In this document: positions 10,461 to 23,961 of the stretch, in pieces
Position numbering within the stretch: position 1 is the first letter of the stretch
How the letters are laid out: each line of letters opens with the position of its first letter
From: Pisolithus tinctorius
Lineage: Eukaryota > Basidiomycota > Agaricomycetes > Boletales > Pisolithaceae
Assembly: GCA_024663395.1 (NCBI GenBank)
Contig: JANFAH010000003.1
Span: 1,426,001 to 1,490,000, forward strand
Length of the DNA stretch: 64,000 nt
Reading direction: 5' to 3'
The notes under the pieces: model-generated
Told to the model about the DNA's origin: nothing
The model's input: the letters and a program-made list of their open reading frames with translations, nothing else
The model's database searches: none
Translations under genes and position numbers: made by a program

Positions 10461-11094
10461 TCATCCGACGATTGGCTGTATAAGAGTGATGTTGTCGCCT
10501 TTCAGCAGAATACGACCTGAACCGCAACATTGTAACGGTGAAAAGTTAGCGTGAGCATGGAAAAAAGCGCTCCGGATAAGATACGATTCGTACCGAGTTC
10601 TCGTCGTGGTTTTGCATCTTTGACGTAGACCTCTGTGGCTTCATCCATAACGAGATTCATGAATTCGTCGAACCCCTGAAGAAGATATGATATCAGTAAA
10701 GAGCGGGTACACGGCAAAGTAGGTAGGTATATGACAAGGGGTAAGTAGCGTGCAAGTGGGTCAAGGGGTTATGGCTAACCCCACAGACATATGTAACATT
10801 TCAAGTGTGTGCGATCCTCAAGAACCAGAAAACACGTACGATGATGCGTCCTTCGATCCTCATGTCTATATTGTCGTAGAGCCATATGACGACTTTCGTT
10901 CGCTGTCATGTATGATTGTGTATGTGGTTAGCGATCGCTGAATCCACGAGGGTAAGGTCTGGCCCCAATATGTACCTGCTGCAAGTTTTTGAAGATCACG
11001 TTCTGGGTATGAATGAGAAATAGGCTCTATATAAAAACTGCCAATTTGGACGTACGATGGGCTGAACCATCACTCTCTGTTGTCGGGACCCCAT
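10461..11094 (-). CDS. SME1: Small nuclear ribonucleoprotein E (SmE)
   Basis: Five exons: 11056-11094, 10976-11002, 10840-10902, 10594-10675 and 10461-10516, total 267 nt, 88 residues (SmE is usually 88-95). Introns are 53, 73, 164 and 77 nt; the 164-nt one is about three times the local norm. Sm1 motif: VVIWLYDNIDMRIEGRI followed by GFDEFMNLVMDEATEV; Sm2 motif: GRILLKGDNITLI. SmE is one of the seven Sm proteins forming the ring around U1, U2, U4 and U5 snRNA in the nucleus. The N terminus MGSRQQRVMVQPINVIF fits the family (VMVQPINLIF). Three exon junctions are phase 0. It diverges from the dynein gene across 120 bp. Confidence 0.93.
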
Positions 11095-11214
11095 GGCTGT
11101 TGTGTTTCTGTGAGGTGGACGCGACTACCAAGGTGAGTGTGTTGTCTTACATAATCATCGCCCACGCGTGCTATATACGCGCGGTCTCCCATCGAAACCA
11201 GTTGCAGTGACACG
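11095..11214. promoter_or_regulatory. Divergent SmE/dynein intergenic promoter region
   Basis: 120 bp between the SmE start (minus strand) and the dynein motor gene start (plus strand). This short spacing leaves no room for the missing dynein tail exons immediately upstream. A TATATA-like stretch lies near 11170. Confidence 0.5.
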
Positions 11215-14200
11215 ATGGAGGTGAGAGACGTCGACGACAACTGCAACTGACCGAACTCATTTGTTGCAGGTGTTCAGTCCCTCCAATTCATCCACCGCAG
11301 CAGCGGTGACGTTCATCACTTTCGTGCAAGACCTCAAACGCAAGACCAAGACATGGGGTCCCATGATAGAACTTTGCGCAAACGGAGAGAAGACACTCGA
11401 ACGCTTTCGATTCCAGTTCCCAGATGACTGGCTCTACAGCGACCAGCTTCGTGGAGAATGGAGTGCTTACAATGAAATACTGAAGAGGAAGAGCGACTCT
11501 ATTCAAGAGCAATTGGGTACAGAGCTCCGTGTTCACGCTACTCGCTTTTTATTGATTTGAAAAATCATATAGCGGGTTTGCAGTTGAAGATTGTTGCAGA
11601 AGATAAGATCGTGGAAAACAAGATCAGCGATATCCTCACGGAATGGGAACAGACGCGACCCGTACAAGGGAGCATGCGCGCCGATACAGCACTGAACACG
11701 ATCAACGTATTCGAGGGGAAGCTGAACCGTGTTCAGGAAGAGTATGATCTCGTATGCCGAGCGAAGGAGGCCTTGGACCTCGAATTGACGCGTCATACCC
11801 GACTAGAACCTGTCTTCGAGGAACTGCGTGGCCTCAAAGCGGTCTGGACCGCTCTTTCTGGTGTCTGGAACCAAATCGGAGAACTCAGGGAGATGTCGTG
11901 GTCCACTGTGCAGCCTAGAAAGTTAAGACAGCAGCTCGATGGATTACTTTCTTCCACCAAGGACATGCCCACGCGTATGAGGCAGTATGCCGCGTTCGAG
12001 TACATACAGGACGTTCTCCGTGGTCTCTTGAAATCAAACCCAATTATATCCGACCTCAAGTCCGAGGCTCTCAAGGATAGGCATTGGAAACAATTGTTCA
12101 AAGTCCTCAGAGTGCCCGCGCAAATCAGTCTTCCAGTGTAAAGTGGCTCTCGTTGATTCCGCGTCATCTGTCGTTAATTCAAGTGCAGGATGACCCTAGG
12201 GCATGTCTACGATTTAGATCTCAAAAAGAACGAGAATCCTATACGCGAAGTCATTGTCCAGGCGCAAGGAGAGGTGAATTCGATCAATGTTATAATTGGT
12301 GCCCGCAATTGACTGACATGATTTCAAGATGGCGTTAGAGGAGTATATCAAACAAGTCAAGGAGACCTGGACCAACTATACCCTAGACCTGGTTAATTAT
12401 CAGAACAAGTGTAGACTAATCAGGTACGCTGTTGCTAGGATGGCTTTGATGAGGCATTTACGTTGTGATTGTGAATTCACAGGGGATGGGACGATCTCTT
12501 TAGCAAGTGCAGCGAGAACCTCAATTCATTGACTGCAATGAAGCTGTCACCCTACTACAAAGGTGGGTCCAGATACTGGCTCGTAGCAACCTGGTCCTAA
12601 CTTCCCTGTGCAGTGTTTGAGGAAGAAGTATGTTCTGCAGCATTTATCCGACTAGCTGTTAACATTTGGTAAAGGCTGGCTCGTGGGAGGAGAAACTCAA
12701 TAGGATCCATGTGTTGTTTGGTGGGCATCGACAATACCCATTGATATCTGTTACTGATTCCCGTACAAGATGTCTGGATCGACGTGCAACGCCAATGGGT
12801 GTATCTCGAGGGCATCTTCTCTGGCAGCGCCGACATCAAGCACCTTTTGCCAGTGGAAAGCGCCCGATTCCAGAACATCAATGCGGAATTCCTCACCGTC
12901 ATGAAGAAAGTTTACAAATCCCCCTTTGTCATCGACGTCATGAATATCCAGGGTATCCAGAAGAGTCTGGAGCGATTGGCGGACCTCTTGAACAAGATCC
13001 AGAAAGCTCTCGGTGAATACCTGGAACGCGAACGTTCCTCCTTCCCTCGTTTCTACTTTGTTGGTGACGAAGATTTGCTGGAGATCATCGGGAACAGTAA
13101 AGATATCCTGCGCATCATGAAACATCTGAAGAAGATGTTTGCGGGCATTTCAACCATCAAGCTGGACGACGACCTGACGGAAATCCAAGGGATGGCGTCG
13201 CGCGAAGGCGAAGAAGTGACGTTTAGCGAGCCTATTTTATTGAAAGATTATCCGAAGATCAATGATTGGCTTGCACGCCTTGAATCTATGATGCGACTTT
13301 CGCTTGCGAACCTGCTCTGTAATGCTGTCGCTGATTTGCAGTCCTTCTATGGGACCGGATCTTCTCTCGACCGGGACCAGTTGATGTGCTGGATGGAGAA
13401 GTACCCTGCACAGCTTGTCACCCTCGCCATTCAGGTCGCGTGGACCACGTCAGTGGAGGCCACACTTGATTCGGGGATACTTCCTGAGGAGCCTTTGGAT
13501 ACCATTGGTCAAGCTCTGGACCTCTTGGCTGATGTCGTCTTGCAGGAGTTGAAGCCGGTGACGCGTCGCAAATGCGAGCATCTGATCACGGAACTTGTCC
13601 ATCAACGTGATGTTACCCGTACCCTCATCCAGCAACGAGTAGCAGACACCAAAGCTTTCACGTGGTTGTCCCAGATGCGGTTCTACCTAGAGCGATTGAC
13701 AGAGAATCCCTTGGACCGTCTTGTGATTCGAGTTGCGGACGCCACCTTCCCCTACGGCTGGGAGTACCTTGGCGTACCCGATCGTCTTGTCCAAACTCCT
13801 CTCACTGACCGAGTGTATCTTACCCTCACACAAGCACTGGACAATCAACTTGGAGGTTCTCCATTTGGTCCGGCGGGAACAGGTTTGTCTTTCGTAGTTT
13901 TTTCTTTCCTCGAGTACATATCTTTAACATTTGCATTTGTTACTAGGCAAGACAGAATCGGTCAAGGCTCTTGGTGTCCAACTCGGCCGCTTTGTGTTAG
14001 TGTTCTGCTGCGACGAGACCTTTGACTTCCAAGCCATGGGCCGCATTTTTGTCGGTCTCTGCCAAGTTGGGGCATGGGGATGCTTTGATGAGTTCAACCG
14101 ACTTGAAGAACGCATTCTCTCTGCGGTTTCCCAACAGGTACAGAGTATCCAACAAGGTTTAGTTGCTCTAGCGAAGAATCCGAACATTGAGATCGAGCTG

Positions 14201-17200
14201 GTTGGGAAAACACTAAAGATTAACAAGAACATTGGTTAGTTATTGCAGTTGAGTCCTGACGACCAATGAGACTAATCTTCGTTTGCGGCAGGTATTTTCA
14301 TCACTACTAACCCCAACTATGCTGGGCGGTCTACACTACCCCCCAACTTGACAAAGCTGTTCCGCCCGTGAGCAAACATCTTTGATTTGCATGATTTGGG
14401 CCGTAACGAGCTATCAGGATGGCGATGACGAGACCCGACCGTGAGCTGATTGCCCAGGTCATGTTATTCTCTCAAGGTTTCCGCACGGCGGAGTCACTGG
14501 CTTCCAAGATCGTTCCGTTCTTCAACCTCTGTGATGAGCAGCTGTCTCCTCAACCGCATTATGACTTCGGTCTCCGTGCACTGAAAGCGGTTCTAGCCAG
14601 TGCCGGTATTCTCAAGCGCGAACGCCTTCAAAATGCTAAATTGCAAGACGACGCCGGTGGCCTCTCTGACACCGTGTCTGAGCAGATTATCCTTATTCAG
14701 AGTGTCACAGAGACCATAGTGCCTAAGTTAGTTGCCGACGATGTGCCTCTGTTGACTAGGTGAGTTCTCAGTACGCTTGCTGGGGATGGTGGATATTGAC
14801 GTACCATTAACAAGCCTCTTGGCTGATGTGTTTCCCGGCACCGACTATGTTCCAGTCGATTTGGATGCGTTACGCGAACAGATTATCCAGGTTTGCAACG
14901 AGCGCCGCCTGGTCCCTGGCGAGAAATGGGTGGCCAAGATCCTGCAACTATACCAGATTCAGAAAATCCAGCATGGTCTTATGATGGTCGGTCCATCTGG
15001 AACTGGAAAGACTAATGCTTGGCGTGTTCTACTGCAAGCATTGGAACGACTTGACGGTACGGAAGGTGTCGAGTACGTTATTGACCCCAAGGCCATGCAC
15101 AAGGATGCCCTCTATGGCACTCTCGACCCGACCACTCGGGAGTGGAATGATGGTCTATTCACGCACATCTTGCGCAAAATCGTAGATGATGTGCGTGGTG
15201 AAAGCTCTAAGCGCCACTGGATCGTCTTCGATGGTGATGTCGATCCTGAGTGGGTTGAGAACTTGAACAGGTAAGAACACTCGTCTAAGATGTCCTACGG
15301 TCTGATTCTGAATTGTGCGCAGTGTGCTCGATGACAACAAGCTTCTTACACTGCCTAACGGTGAACGTCTCAACTTGCCCCCCAATGTACGCATCATGTT
15401 CGAAGTAGAACATTTGCGATACGCAACTCTTGCGACCGTCAGTCGTTGTGGTATGATATGGTTCAGCGAAGATGTGATAGAGCCTTCGATGGTCTACAAA
15501 AATTACCTTACCACCCTCTCTTCCATACCTTTGGACGCCGACGACGAAGATGCCACAGATGTACTCGGTCGCCGCCCAGATGCTCTAAGCACAGAAACAT
15601 CCGGCGCCGCTCACGTTATTACTCAGACTCAGGTCGCTTCCATCCTGGAACGTTACTTCGCGGATGGCGACCTTGTGAGCTCTGCTCTCGAGTTTGCGGA
15701 ATCCATTGATCATATCATGGATTTCACGACTACCCGTGCGCTACATACGCTCTTCTCTCTTCTCAACAAGACAGCGCGAAACATCATTGAATACAATATC
15801 CAGCACCCAGATTTTCCTCTGGCACCCGAGAAGGTGGAACAGTACGTCACGAAGCGTCTGCTAGTTAGCATAATTTGGGCCTTCTCTGGAGATGCTAAAC
15901 TAGATCTGCGTGCGGAGCTGGGAGATTTCCTGCGTAAGCAAACCGGAACGGACCTTCCTCCCATGGCTCCTGAGAACTCACTTATCGACTTCGACGTCCA
16001 AATTGCAACTGGGGACTGGGTTACATGGCAATCGAAGGTACCTTCCATCGAGATCGACGCACACTCTGTTACGGCATCGGATGTTGTCGTCCCTACTGTG
16101 GATACAGTCCGCCACGAAGAAGTCCTTTACTCATGGCTGTCGGAACACAAACCCCTCATGCTTTGCGGTCCCCCGGGTTCCGGAAAGACGATGACCCTCT
16201 TCAGCGCACTTCGCAAGCTTCCGGATATGGAAGTTGTTGGTCTCAACTTCTCCAGTGCGACTACCCCTGAGCTGATCTTGAAGACCTTCGAACAATATTG
16301 CGAGTACAGGAAGACTCCCAATGGCGTGGTCCTCGCACCTGTACAGATTGGACGTTGGTTGGTCATATTCTGTGATGAAATCAATCTGCCTGCCCAGGAC
16401 AAGTATGGCACTCAGCGAGTCATTTCGTTTTTGCGCCAGTTGGTTGAGTGTGGAGGTTACTGGCGCGCGAGCGATAAAGCATGGGTTAAGCTCGAACGAA
16501 TCCAATTCGTTGGTGCATGCAACCCACCCACAGATCCTGGCCGTGTCCCTCTCAGTCACCGATTCCTTCGCCATGCTCCACTTGTCATGGTCGACTATCC
16601 CGGAGAAGTCTCTCTCAAACAGATTTATGGCACGTATAACCGCGCGCTTCTCAAGGTCATACCGACGTTACGGGCATATTCCGAGCCGCTTACAAATGCC
16701 ATGGTTACCTTCTACTTGGCTTCTCAGAAGCGGTTCACTACGGACGTCCAGGCCCACTACGTCTACAGTCCTCGTGAGCTAACCAGATGGGTACGTGGTA
16801 TCTACGAGGCCATTCGTCCCCTCGAGATCCTTTCAGTGGAGGGCCTTGTACGAGTCTGGGCGCATGAGGCTCTGCGTCTCTTCCAGGATCGTCTGGTTAC
16901 GGAAGAGGAGAAACAGTGGACCGACGAACACATCGACCTCGTCGCCATGGAGCACTTCCCAACTATCAACCGTGACGAGGCACTCAACCGTCCGATTCTG
17001 TTCTCGAACTGGACATCCAAGGATTACATCCCTGTGGATAGAGAGATTCTCCGCGAGTACACGAAAGCTCGCCTACGTGTGTTCTACGAGGAAGAACTTG
17101 ATGTACCTCTGGTCCTCTTCAACGACGTTCTGGATCATGTCCTTAGAATAGACCGTGTCTTCCGTCAAGTGCAGGGACACTTGTTATTGATCGGTGTCAG

Positions 17201-20200
17201 TGGGAGTGGAAAGGTGCGTACACAGATATGCACAACTACATTCATTGCTCATCGGCCTTGCAGACGACACTTTCGCGCTTCGTTGCATGGCTGAATGGGT
17301 TGAGCATATTCCAGATTAAGGTGTCCAACAAATACACCGGCGATGACTTTGATGACGACCTGCGGACCGTTCTCAGACGTGCTGGTTGCAAGGGCGAGAA
17401 GATTTGCTTCATCATGGACGAATCCAATGTGCTTGACTCTGGATTTTTGGAACGCATGAACACTCTTCTAGCCAATGCTGAAGTTCCTGGGCTGTTCGAG
17501 GGCGATGAGCACGCAGCTCTCATGACTGCTTGCAAGGAGGGCTCGCAAAGGGATGGCCTTATGCTAGATTCTCACGAAGAACTGTATCGATGGTTTACCC
17601 AGCAAGTAGCGAAGAATCTGCATGTTGTCTTTACCATGAACCCGCCGGAGAACGGCCTGGCTTCTCGTGCTGCTACATCCCCCGCATTGTTTAACCGTTG
17701 CGTACTCGACTGGTTCGGTGACTGGTCTGATCAGGCGTTCTACCAAGTCGGCATGGAGTTCACCCGCGCTCTGGACTTGGATTTGCCAGCCTACTCTGCC
17801 CCTGCTCACTTCCCCATTGCTTACCGGGAGTTGTCTATGCCCCCTACGCACCGCACTGCCATCGTAAACGCTCTTGTCTATGTGCACATGTCCATGTATC
17901 AGATCAACCAACGCATCAGTCGTCGACAAGGTCGGTATAACTACGTCACACCCCGCCATTATCTGGACTTGTAAGTCGATTCAGAGAAGAAGAAAGTCAG
18001 TTATCTGATGGCTTCCATAGCATTAATCACTACGTCAGGCTGTACAACGAAAAGCGCGACGAGCTTGAAGAGCAGCAGCGGCATCTCCATGTTGGTCTGG
18101 ACAAGCTCAGGGATACGGTGACTCAAGTGGAAGAGCTGCGCAAGAGTCTTGCTATCAAGCGTTCCCAGCTTGAGGCTAAAGATGCTGAAGCGAACGAAAA
18201 GCTGAAGCGCATGGTGGCAGACCAACAGGAGGCCGAGCAGAAGAAGGCTGCCTCCATCGAGATTCAAGCTGCTTTGGTAGAACAAGACAAAAAAATCGCG
18301 CAGCGTCGTGCTGTTGTTATGGCCGACCTTGCAGATGCAGAGCCTGCCGTCTTGGAGGCACAATCCGCAGTCAGCAATATTAAGAGACAACATCTACAAG
18401 AAGTCAGAACGATGGCAAACCCACCAGAAGCAGTCAAGCTTGCTATGGAATCTGTCTGCACTCTCCTCGGTCATAAAATCGATAGCTGGCGTACAGTCCA
18501 GGGCATTATTCGTCGGGATGACTTCATTCAACGGATTGTAAACTTCGATACTACCAACCAGATGACCAAAGGACTCCGCGAACTCATCAAGAAAGAATTC
18601 TTGAGCAGACCTTCCTTCAACTTTGAGACCGTCCAGCGCGCCAGTAAGGCATGTGGCCCTCTTGTCAAGTGGGTGCTGGCGCAGGTACGCTTCTCGGAAA
18701 TTCTAGACAAGGTCGAGCCATTGCGGAATGAGGTGCAGTCCCTCGAGACACAGGCCGAGACGACGAAAAAGCAAGCAGCCCAGATAATCACTATCGTTTC
18801 CGAACTGGAGTCCAAGATCGCCAAATACAAGGAGGAATACGCCCTGCTTATCAGCGAGACTCAGGCCATCAAGTCCGAAATGGAACGTGTTCAGAGTAAA
18901 GTGGACCGTAGCATGAAGCTTTTGCAGAGTTTGTCATCTGAGAAGGAAAGATGGGAGGCTGGTAGCCGTACATTCGAAGTGGAGATGAGCACCATCGTTG
19001 GAGATGTTCTACTGTCAGCAGCCTTTCTCGCGTACGGTGGCTTCTTCGACCAACACTACCGGGAAGTTATGTGGCAAGATTGGTCGAATCATCTCATAGA
19101 CGCCAACGTCAAATTCAAACACGAACTGTCCTTCACGGAGTATCTGTCCACTGCTGATGACCGCCTGAACTGGCAATCCAAGTCGCTACCCGCGGATAAC
19201 CTTACCACCGAGAACGCCATCATGTTGAAACGCTTCGACCGTTATCCTCTCATTATCGATCCCACCGGCCAGGCTACTACCTTCCTGCTAAACGAATACA
19301 AGGAACGAAAGATCACAGTCACCAGCTTCTTGGACGAGGCCTTCCTGAAGGTGTTGGAGAGCGCTCTTCGGTTTGGAAACCCGCTTTTGATCCAAGATGT
19401 CGAACATCTAGATCCTATTCTCAACGCAGTGTTAAACAGAGAAATCCGCAGAACTGGAGGACGTGTCTTGATCCGCATCGGGAACCAGGACATCGATTTC
19501 TCTCCCGCGTTTACTATGTTCCTCTCTACTCGTGATCCTTCGGTGGAATTCTCTCCCGATATTTGCAGCAGAGTCACTTTCGTGAACTTTACGATGACAA
19601 GGAGCAGCCTTCAGAGCCAATCGTTGGACCAAGTCCTGAAAGTTGAACGTCCGGATACTGAACGCAAAAGAACGGACCTGATGAAAGCTCAGGGCGAATT
19701 CCGTCTTCGCCTGAGAACTCTAGAAAAGCTGCTTCTCCAAGCCTTGAACGAGTCCACAGGCAATATTCTCGACGACGACAAGGTCATCAGCACCTTGGAG
19801 ACGCTAAAAAGGGAAGCTGCGGAAATTACTTACAAAGTGGAAGAAACAGACATCATCATGAGGGAGGTAGAACAAGTTACGGCGGAGTATCTTCCATTAG
19901 CGCAGGCTTGCAGCTCTGTGTTCTTCATCCTAGAGCAGCTCAACTCGGTCAATCATTTCTACCAGTTTTCCCTGCAGTTCTTCCTTGATATATTCGACTA
20001 CGTGCTTCACCACAACCCCAACCTCAGGAACGTCTCCGATTACAACCGACGACGAGACATCCTTCTCAATGATCTCTTCCTGGTCGTATACAAACGCACA
20101 TCGAGGGCATTGCTCCATCGAGATCACATTATGCTTGCTGTACTCCTAGCTCAAGTCAAGCTACGCGGGACCGAGGACATCAGTGAGGAACTTGAATTCC

Positions 20201-22643
20201 TGCTGGAAAGTGGTCAGGGAAGAGCTGCTGCGCCAACCAGTTCTTTCAATGGACAAAGTACGACTGCCGTGCTCTCCCCCGACCAAATAACAAACCTCGA
20301 AACCTACGCGAAACATAGCTTGTTCAGACCCGTTTCAAGTCACATCTCTGAGAATCCGGACGACTGGCTTCCATTTTTGCAGTCCTCCAATCCTGAATCA
20401 GTGGTTCCTCTCCCTTGGGAGCCAAGTACGCGTAAGTTTGTCTTCGTGTAGTCTTCCAATTGAGTCTTGGCTAACCTCGCCTCAGCCGCCGTTGAAGCCC
20501 TACGGTCTATGCTTGTTATCAAATGCCTTCGTCCAGACCGCTTGCTACAGTCTACAGCGCTGTTCGTAAGGACCGTGTTTCAGAACGAGCTATCTACCGA
20601 ATTGGATCTGGGGGCTATGGTTGCAAATGAAGTTCCTTCGACTACACCTCTGGCTCTCGTTTCTGTAACCGGTTACGACGCCAGCTACCGCGTGGAAAAC
20701 CTCATACAAACCGTCGGCGCGCGGTCGTCGTCTGTCGCCATGGGTTCACAAGAAGGTTTCACCCTAGCGGACCAAGCAATAGCCGCAGCGTCCCGCCAAG
20801 GGACTTGGGTTCTCCTTAAAAACGTCCACTTGGCTCCGACGTGGTTGGGTCAACTGGAGAAAAGGCTGCACACTCTCAATCCCCATCGTAACTTCCGCCT
20901 GTTCCTGACTATGGAAGCCAATCCAGCGATACCTGTCAACATTCTGCGCCAGTCTCGGATAATCATGAACGAGCCACCACCAGGAATTAAAGCTAATCTC
21001 CTTGACTCCCTTCGTTCCATTGCACCGCAACGTCACTCCCAGGGCCCTGCTGAAAAGGTCCGCCTATACTTCCTCTTGGCCTGGTTCCATGCTGTTGTAC
21101 AAGAGCGTCTGCGCTACGTACCACTGGGTTGGAGCAAGATTTACGACTTCAATGATTCCGACATGTCGTCTGCGTTTGCAACTATCGATACTTGGCTCAA
21201 CAGGGTTGCCAAAGGCAGAACCAACGTTGATCCTGCGACAATACCATGGGATGCTCTCAGAACCCTTATCAAGCAATCGGTTTACGGAGGTCGAGTCGAC
21301 AGTGACTTCGACCAGCGAATCTTGGATGCTTTTGTTGACAAACTCTTCACTCCAGCTGCATACAACGTCGATTTCAACTTGGTGCCAAGTGTCAATGGAG
21401 GACAAGTTCTTGAAGCCCCCGAAGGCACAAAATTGGAGCATTTCTTATCATGGGTACATGGCTTACCAGATCGTGAACCGCCTTCATGGTTGAGTTTGCC
21501 ACCGACAGCTGAGCGAGTCATTGCAGTGGTGCAAGGTAATTTGCTTCTTGACATTTTGTATCATCATATTTATCACAAAACACTAGGAAATGAGCTCCTG
21601 GGCAAACTGCGCAAGATGCGAACGCTGGCGGACGACGACGACGAGATCTCGACTTCTGGTCCCTACAAGAGTCAGACGTCTCAACAGCCTGCTTGGATGC
21701 GTAACCTGCACGAAAGGTGCCGCGAATGGCTTACGCAATTACCACAGGTAATTATTTGATTCCGTTATTGGTGAGGAAGCCACTGATCCTCTTTGAAGTC
21801 AATCAATACGCTACGTAGGCAGGCTGGTGACAACACAGATCCGCTATACCGTTTGTTCTCCCGCGAAGGTGCTATCGGCCACAAGCTTCTAGACCAAGTT
21901 CGCAAGGACCTCGCAGATGTGGTCAAAGTGTGCGAAGGTGCACTTAAACAAACCAACCATCTTCGTACTTTGATGAGCTCCCTGACCAAGGGTCGGTACA
22001 CCTCTGGAATTTCCCCTTTGCTGATACTAAGATATGTTCCAGGTACCATACCCACGCATTGGAAACGGTACAAAGTTCCGAAAGCCATGTCTGTATCTGA
22101 GTGGATTCCGGATTTGGCTCGCCGTCTGGCTCAGTTAGACGGAATAACATCAATGCAGCCATCTTTGTCCGATGTTGAGGTTTGGCTCGGAGGACTGTTC
22201 TTCCCTGAAGCATACATCACTGCGACGCGGCAAGCAATAGCACACCGCAAACGATGGAGTCTTGAGACCCTGCATCTTAGACTAGACATTGGTCAGATGA
22301 ATGATCCAGAAGCTTTTATTGTCGATGGTATGTATTATATCTACAAGCACCCATATCCATCAACTGACTTGGTTGTTCCCAAGGTTTGATCCTCGAAGGT
22401 GCTGGCTGGGACGCTGAAGTTGGTAAGTTGGTCCTCAACGACGGCGAAGGAGTTCACTTGGAAGCATCCCAAATTCGATGGGTGCAGGATGACGAGGATA
22501 TGCGCGACGAGAACTTGGTGACACTTCCCGTCTACCTGAACAGCGACCGGAGTGATGTCATGTTCACCGTAGACCTTCCCTTTGAGGACAGCTCAGCGTC
22601 ACTGGTGGCCATGAGAGCTGTTTGTCTAAATGCACGAGGATAG
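11215..22643 (+). CDS. dhc2: Cytoplasmic dynein heavy chain, motor half of a split heavy chain (Dhc2-type)
   Basis: Twenty-one coding exons sum to 10,371 nt, exactly 3,457 codons (3,456 residues). Exon 1 is only ATGGAG (11215-11220); the largest exons are 15323-17213 and 18021-20431. The protein starts at the linker ([12 protein letters not shown] ... [14 protein letters not shown]), so the ~1,000-residue tail for dimerisation and intermediate-chain binding is absent. Approximate residue positions: AAA1 P-loop GPAGTGKT 745, with Walker B CFDEFNR; AAA2 GPSGTGKT 1044; AAA3 GPPGSGKT 1420; AAA4 GVSGSGKT 1765; stalk coiled coil and microtubule-binding domain 2010-2330; AAA5 and AAA6 2340-3100; then the C-terminal domain. 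It drives minus-end transport along microtubules, including nuclear migration. In Schizophyllum commune and Ustilago the heavy chain is likewise split in two genes; here the partner Dhc1 must be elsewhere. All four P-loops have the Lys and Thr. Confidence 0.95.
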
Positions 22644-22783
22644 GCACAGCACGAGGAACGAGTGTTATGATTTATGATACTTACTCCATCCTTATCCATG
22701 ATGTAATAGTCATGATGCATACCTACCATGAGAACAATCTATTATCTCCTTCTAGATCCGTACATTGTGGCCTGCATGTAAGG

Positions 22784-23961
22784 TTAGACCCCCTTGACCT
22801 CACTTCCCCCGACTACCTCAAGGAGTTTCCAGTCGACTTGTATATTCTCTTCCGCAAAAATTTCGCTTGCAGATTCTGCGATAGCCTTGAAGTTCTGAGT
22901 TGCCAGCGCCAGGATCGTCGGGCCAGCCCCTGATAGACAAATCCCAAGCAAACCAGGGTGTGACTCGGGAGTGATCAATGAAGTCACTGCAGGCAGTCCG
23001 GGAATCTTCCGGAATAGATTAGCGTTCGCTTCTTTTTAAATGTTGCAGTATGTTCACCAATGCTTTTCGGTACGGTTGGTGGACGCGATCTTTCATCGCC
23101 TCGTATATTAGTTCTGGGTCTGGTGGTGACTGCCCTAACGCTGTTGACAGTACAGCCAGACGTTGCATGTTGAAAACCTTGTCAAGGAAGAAACAGAAAG
23201 ATTTCAAGTATTGCACTAAAACCAGAGGGAAAGCATTGTACCAAGTCTTTTCTGGAATACTGCATTGGCAACGCCTCTCTCGCCTTTGCAGTACTGAGCT
23301 CGAACCGAGGTATAATTGCGACAGCCTTGATGCTAGGGTTCCAACTGAACTTTACGTAGTGGCCAATGCCCACTGGAGGGAGTGGGGGAGACAATCCCCA
23401 ATCTTCACCTGCGTCAGGAGGGTACTCGGGTAAGACTTCGGAGAGAGGGACTTGCGATGCCACCGTTGCGGCTGAATCAAGCTCCCTTAGATATGACCCG
23501 ACGAATCCGCCGACAAGTGCCGCGGTGACGTTGTCTGGATGGCGCTCGATCATGAGTGCGTAGTCCAGTAATCGTTCGTTCGTGAGGTTGAGTTTTCCAA
23601 GAACGTTTCCGAGAAGGACGCCGGCAATGACTGCTGCGCCAGACGAACCGAGTCCACGGCCGAACGGGATCTGATTGTCAGCGTGGATACTGACAAGGTC
23701 CGCCGGGAATGAGCTTTGATTGTTGCATCGGAGAACGTAGAGCGCAACACGGGTTAGGAGGTTTTGGTATGGATTAAGGGGGACCTCGTCTGCGCCTTCA
23801 CCGGAGTAAGTGATCGTGAAAGGCTCCGAGGATGGCGAGCCAAATTTGACGGTGAGTGTGAGGTATAGGGACAGTGAGAGACCGACGACGTCAAATCCGG
23901 GGCCAATGTTGGCTGATGTGGCAGGAACTTTGATCTCAACGGTTGGTCGTATGTCCGACAT
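22784..23961 (-). CDS. thr1: Homoserine kinase
   Basis: Three exons: 23242-23961, 23058-23177 and 22784-23005, total 1,062 nt, 353 residues, normal for fungal ThrB. Introns are 64 and 52 nt, both phase 0. GHMP-kinase features: N-terminal KVPATSANIGPGFD (residues 11-24), the ATP-binding loop GRGLGSSGAAV near 101-111, the segment MIERHPDNV, and the C-terminal GLLGICLSGAGPTILAL. The enzyme phosphorylates L-homoserine with ATP in the cytosol, the step before threonine synthase in threonine biosynthesis. I chose the ATG at 23961 (MSDIRPTVEIKVP), matching the usual family start; an in-frame ATG at 24012 would add 17 residues. It is convergent with the dynein gene across 140 bp. Confidence 0.94.
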
